DNA of 5,828 nt from the NCBI GenBank assembly GCA_026389975.1, contig JAPLGV010000331.1, positions 1 through 5,828 on the forward strand. The letters run 5' to 3'. A program made the translations under genes and the position numbers. The notes under the pieces are model-generated. The model did no database searches and had not been told where the DNA came from. It saw nothing but the letters and a program-made list of their open reading frames with translations. This DNA is from Chloroflexota bacterium. GTDB lineage: Bacteria > Chloroflexota > Anaerolineae > Anaerolineales > Villigracilaceae. The number at the start of each line of letters is the position of its first letter. Positions within the stretch are counted from its first letter, which is position 1. Positions 5,030-5,828 of this stretch are shown here, piece after piece.

Positions 5030-5722
5030 TTAAAGAGCCTGAATCTCTACTCCGGCGATTACCTGGTCGTGTGAAATCCAAGCCCCTCTTGCGAGCAATG
5101 CCAACCCGCCCAGGGTCAGGATTGTGCCAGAGATATAGATGGGCCAGGCAAATCCCTCCATCCAATTACTTCCCAAATAAGCATGCGAGACACCCACCCA
5201 CATTGGCGTTGATAAGATGACGACACCAGCTACCAAGGCTGCCACCCCCCCACCAGTCAGCTTGTCAGCATTTTTACCACTTATTGAAAAATCAACCAAC
5301 GCGCGAAGAGCAGGAATGGCAAGGATCAGGAAGACGAGCAGTGTAAAGAAATTGATATAGAATACGACATTGGCAGGAGCGGCCTTGCCAATCACGGCGA
5401 GAGATGTAAAGTAATGGATCGCATTAAGTACCGTACCGATCGCGAGGACGATTAGGGTGTTTCGATATGCATGTTTCCCGCCGCGTATCAATCCGACCGT
5501 GACGGCAATGCCTGCAATCCCGATTGCGATCGTTGTGATGACGAAGCTTTGATAAAGCCACCGGTAGTCTACTGGCTTTATCAATACCCAATAGGGAGGG
5601 TAGTTTTTCGTAAAGAAGGCTACGCACGTGGTGCCAGCACCGCCTAGAATATTCATTGCTGCGGTCATTGCCATTAACAGAATGGCGAATACGCGTAAAA
5701 CTTTACCTGATACTGTATTCAT
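5030..5722 (-). CDS. Six-helix integral membrane protein, unknown function
   Basis: The protein has 230 residues with about six membrane helices at roughly 8-30, 57-79, 88-110, 119-141, 158-178 and 193-212. The loop between helices 1 and 2 is distinctive (TTCVAFFTKNYPPYW, 31-45) and holds the only cysteine. The C-terminal tail after residue 212 is soluble. I recognise no named family and see no catalytic or transport motif. The start is fixed by a perfect AGGAGG seven bases before the ATG at 5722. A hand count of 5221-5580 gives 180/360 (50%) G+C, about ten points lower than the DUF1015 gene and the seven-helix gene, which hints at a different history. It converges on the seven-helix gene and is a single-gene unit within this window. 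Confidence 0.85.
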   Translation of the reverse strand: MNTVSGKVLRVFAILLMAMTAAMNILGGAGTTCVAFFTKNYPPYWVLIKPVDYRWLYQSFVITTIAIGIAGIAVTVGLIRGGKHAYRNTLIVLAIGTVLNAIHYFTSLAVIGKAAPANVVFYINFFTLLVFLILAIPALRALVDFSISGKNADKLTGGGVAALVAGVVILSTPMWVGVSHAYLGSNWMEGFAWPIYISGTILTLGGLALLARGAWISHDQVIAGVEIQAL

Positions 5723-5729
5723 AGCTTAT

Positions 5730-5735
5730 CCTCCT
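5730..5735 (-). promoter_or_regulatory. Strong ribosome binding site of the six-helix gene
   Basis: On the minus strand a perfect AGGAGG is followed by ATAAGCT and the ATG at 5722. It is the strongest Shine-Dalgarno in the window. Confidence 0.85.
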
Positions 5736-5748
5736 GACAAATTTTGAG

Positions 5749-5768
5749 TTGTTGAAACAATTCCGGAA
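5749..5768. promoter_or_regulatory. Two abutting palindromes upstream of the six-helix gene
   Basis: TTGTT-GA-AACAA (5749-5760) is followed without a gap by TTCCGGAA (5761-5768). They lie 27-46 bases before the start codon, where a repressor of this gene could bind. I could not find a convincing -35/-10 pair in 5740-5828, so the promoter position is unknown. Confidence 0.3.
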
Positions 5769-5828
5769 ATTAGGGAGTGATTTTCGAGACATCCGCTGAT
5801 AAATTCCAGGGGTTATTCAAAAAGTGAC

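Overview
The window is about 55-60% G+C, densely coded bacterial DNA. It reads like a chromosomal stretch of Chloroflexota, probably class Anaerolineae. That guess rests on the style of the DUF1015, Crp-type and small membrane proteins and on leaderless promoters mixed with Shine-Dalgarno genes. No taxonomic marker gene is present, so it is only moderately supported. There is no RNA gene, CRISPR array, insertion sequence or phage gene.

Layout. (1) 2-1204 (+): a DUF1015 protein that enters from the left edge. It converges on (2) 1236-1937 (-), an RluA-family pseudouridine synthase whose terminator fills the gap between them. (3) 1999-2676 (-): a Crp/Fnr-superfamily regulator just upstream of the synthase gene. 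(4) 2677-2858: a divergent regulatory region. (5) 2859-3281 (+): a small cysteine-rich lipoprotein. (6) 3313-4109 (+): an eight-helix membrane protein gene broken by a one-base shift and an exact 40-bp tandem duplication. (7) 4110-4282: a non-coding region with a Crp-like site and promoter candidates. (8) 4283-4903 (+): a seven-helix membrane protein. (9) 4904-5029: a convergent gap with two hairpins. (10) 5030-5722 (-): a six-helix membrane protein of lower G+C with a strong Shine-Dalgarno, followed by its upstream region.

How the parts may work together. The regulator has an R-E-x3-R recognition helix, the residues E. coli CRP uses to read TGTGA. It lacks the arginine-serine pair CRP uses to hold cAMP phosphate. 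Two sites that each differ by one base from TGTGA-N6-TCACA lie in non-coding DNA, one at the start of the lipoprotein gene and one upstream of the seven-helix membrane protein. The simplest reading is a small local regulon of cell-envelope proteins, but this is inference. The regulator and the pseudouridine synthase each carry a -10 hexamer exactly 7 nt before a sensible ATG and no Shine-Dalgarno, which points to leaderless mRNAs. The membrane protein genes instead use AGGAG or AGGAGG.

I found no evidence of a complete new defence, mobile or biosynthetic system. The unusual content is the regulatory architecture and the freshly duplicated, broken membrane gene.
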